A DNA stretch of 64,000 nucleotides from NCBI RefSeq assembly GCF_910592395.1, contig NC_088308.1, forward strand, positions 21,591,501 to 21,655,500, written 5' to 3'. The notes beneath the pieces are model-generated. The model was not told the DNA's origin. It was given only the letters and a program-made list of their open reading frames with translations, and did not search any database. The translations under genes and the position numbers were made by a program. The stretch is from Lineus longissimus. Lineage: Eukaryota; Nemertea; Pilidiophora; Heteronemertea; Lineidae. Below, in pieces: positions 63,190-64,000 of the stretch. Positions within the stretch are counted from its first letter, which is position 1, and the number at the start of each line of letters is the position of its first letter.

Positions 63190-64000
63190 GTATGTTGTAA
63201 CCCTGGGTTGTTTGCCACCATTTTGACTGACGTCATCTTGAAACTAGAAACATCCGTGTTTTCTTTTGTTTTTCTTTCTTTTCCAACTCGAAACCAGACA
63301 CTCCCTCTGATGCGTTGACCTATTTCTGTATTGTTAAAGAATATTTGGTATCTCTTTAATTGTATAAAGCTGTTTTGGTGATAATATTGGCCGGGAACCT
63401 TGAAATATCTCGAATCATTTTTGGTAAACAAACCTTTTAGGCATGATAGAGGCCTGGGCAGAGCATGCGCAATGCATTGCATTGTGATTGTATACAGTGT
63501 GTATCAAAAATCGTGATATTGGTTCTTTTCAGCCAGTTCTAATCAGATAAGATCTGCAGCATATTGGGCACTTGCAATTAGATGTCCTCTCAAAGTGATG
63601 ACACATAAATCATTTTCATAGACCTATCATCATAGACCATTAACCAATTTCAATTAAGGGGTTCTTTAGCCTTCACTTTCGACATTTTCTCGGGCGTTGC
63701 AAATGCCCTGATTCTCATTTCTTGTTTATAGGTCTGGCGCAGATCAATTAGCCAATTGTCCATGGTGTGGCACTAGAAAGTAGAACTCAAACTGATCATT
63801 CATAATTTGTGACCTCCTAATCTCGATTCCAATCCAAACGTTCTTCATTCAATCATTGGCATTAAAATGTTAAGCAAAATGTTGGCAAATTGCCAGCAGC
63901 AATGTTTACTGGGTTGTTGGTAATCTGTGTCCTGTGTCTGTGACGTGATGTGATGTCAGAATGATTGGAAAAATGATTTGGAGAAGATGGTTACATAATA
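63190..64000 (+). other. Presumed UBALD intron to the window edge
   Basis: No further in-phase exon could be identified. A candidate acceptor near 63297 leads into TPSDALTYF in one frame, but not in the phase required by the previous exon. Confidence 0.4.

Noticed and set aside
63297-63330. Third exon of UBALD reading TPSDALTYF
   Set aside because: The acceptor is only about 107 bp from the previous donor, and the phase does not match the preceding exon.

Overview
This is a 64 kb window of animal nuclear DNA: AT-rich, full of introns, with GT-AG splice sites, AATAAA polyadenylation signals and compact genes of 2-15 exons. The proteins are clear bilaterian orthologues, and the intergenic DNA is rich in words such as tacatgta, small foldback elements and minisatellites. 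I infer a marine invertebrate, most likely a lophotrochozoan such as a mollusc, brachiopod or relative; the species cannot be fixed from the sequence alone. I rebuilt the gene models by joining in-phase exons by eye, and every joined model closes in frame.

Layout from left to right. (1) A foldback element and a hairpin minisatellite (1-1880). (2) TEPSIN, the AP-4 accessory protein (6464-2140, minus). (3) TOP3A, DNA topoisomerase 3-alpha, 25 coding exons plus one possible cassette exon (17315-7437, minus). (4) UQCC4/CCSMST1, a complex III assembly factor (17903-18885, plus), head to head with TOP3A. (5) Histone H3.3 (21739-21123, minus) with a TATA/CRE/CCAAT promoter near 22.6-22.7 kb. (6) About 6.6 kb without recognisable coding sequence, probably in part the UNK 3' UTR. 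(7) UNK, the CCCH/RING protein unkempt, 15 exons (36774-29436, minus). (8) A repeat-rich gap with a decayed DDE transposase. (9) A small SPMIP2/C4orf45-like gene (43041-41596, minus). (10) OXLD1 (45855-45007, minus). (11) A GAL3ST-type sulfotransferase (48364-46620, minus). (12) RPL38 (51079-52675, plus), with a box C/D snoRNA-like sequence in each of its four introns. (13) MGRN1/RNF157 (62374-55450, minus), head to head with (14) the 5' part of a UBALD gene (62845 onward, plus), which runs off the window.

Two things stand out. First, every RPL38 intron, including one inside the 3' UTR, carries one member of a four-copy snoRNA-like family. Its conserved segments look complementary to one stretch of large-subunit rRNA. 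Second, the gene content (TEPSIN, OXLD1, RPL38, H3-3, UNK, RNF157/MGRN1, UBALD, UQCC4) is an ancestral version of linkage now found on human 17q25 and 16p13.3, including the MGRN1-UBALD divergent pair. Smaller points are an in-frame 39-nt cassette inside the TOP3A zinc knuckle, a mitochondrial-type N-terminal extension on TOP3A, a GC-AG intron in UQCC4 and several dispersed small repeat families.
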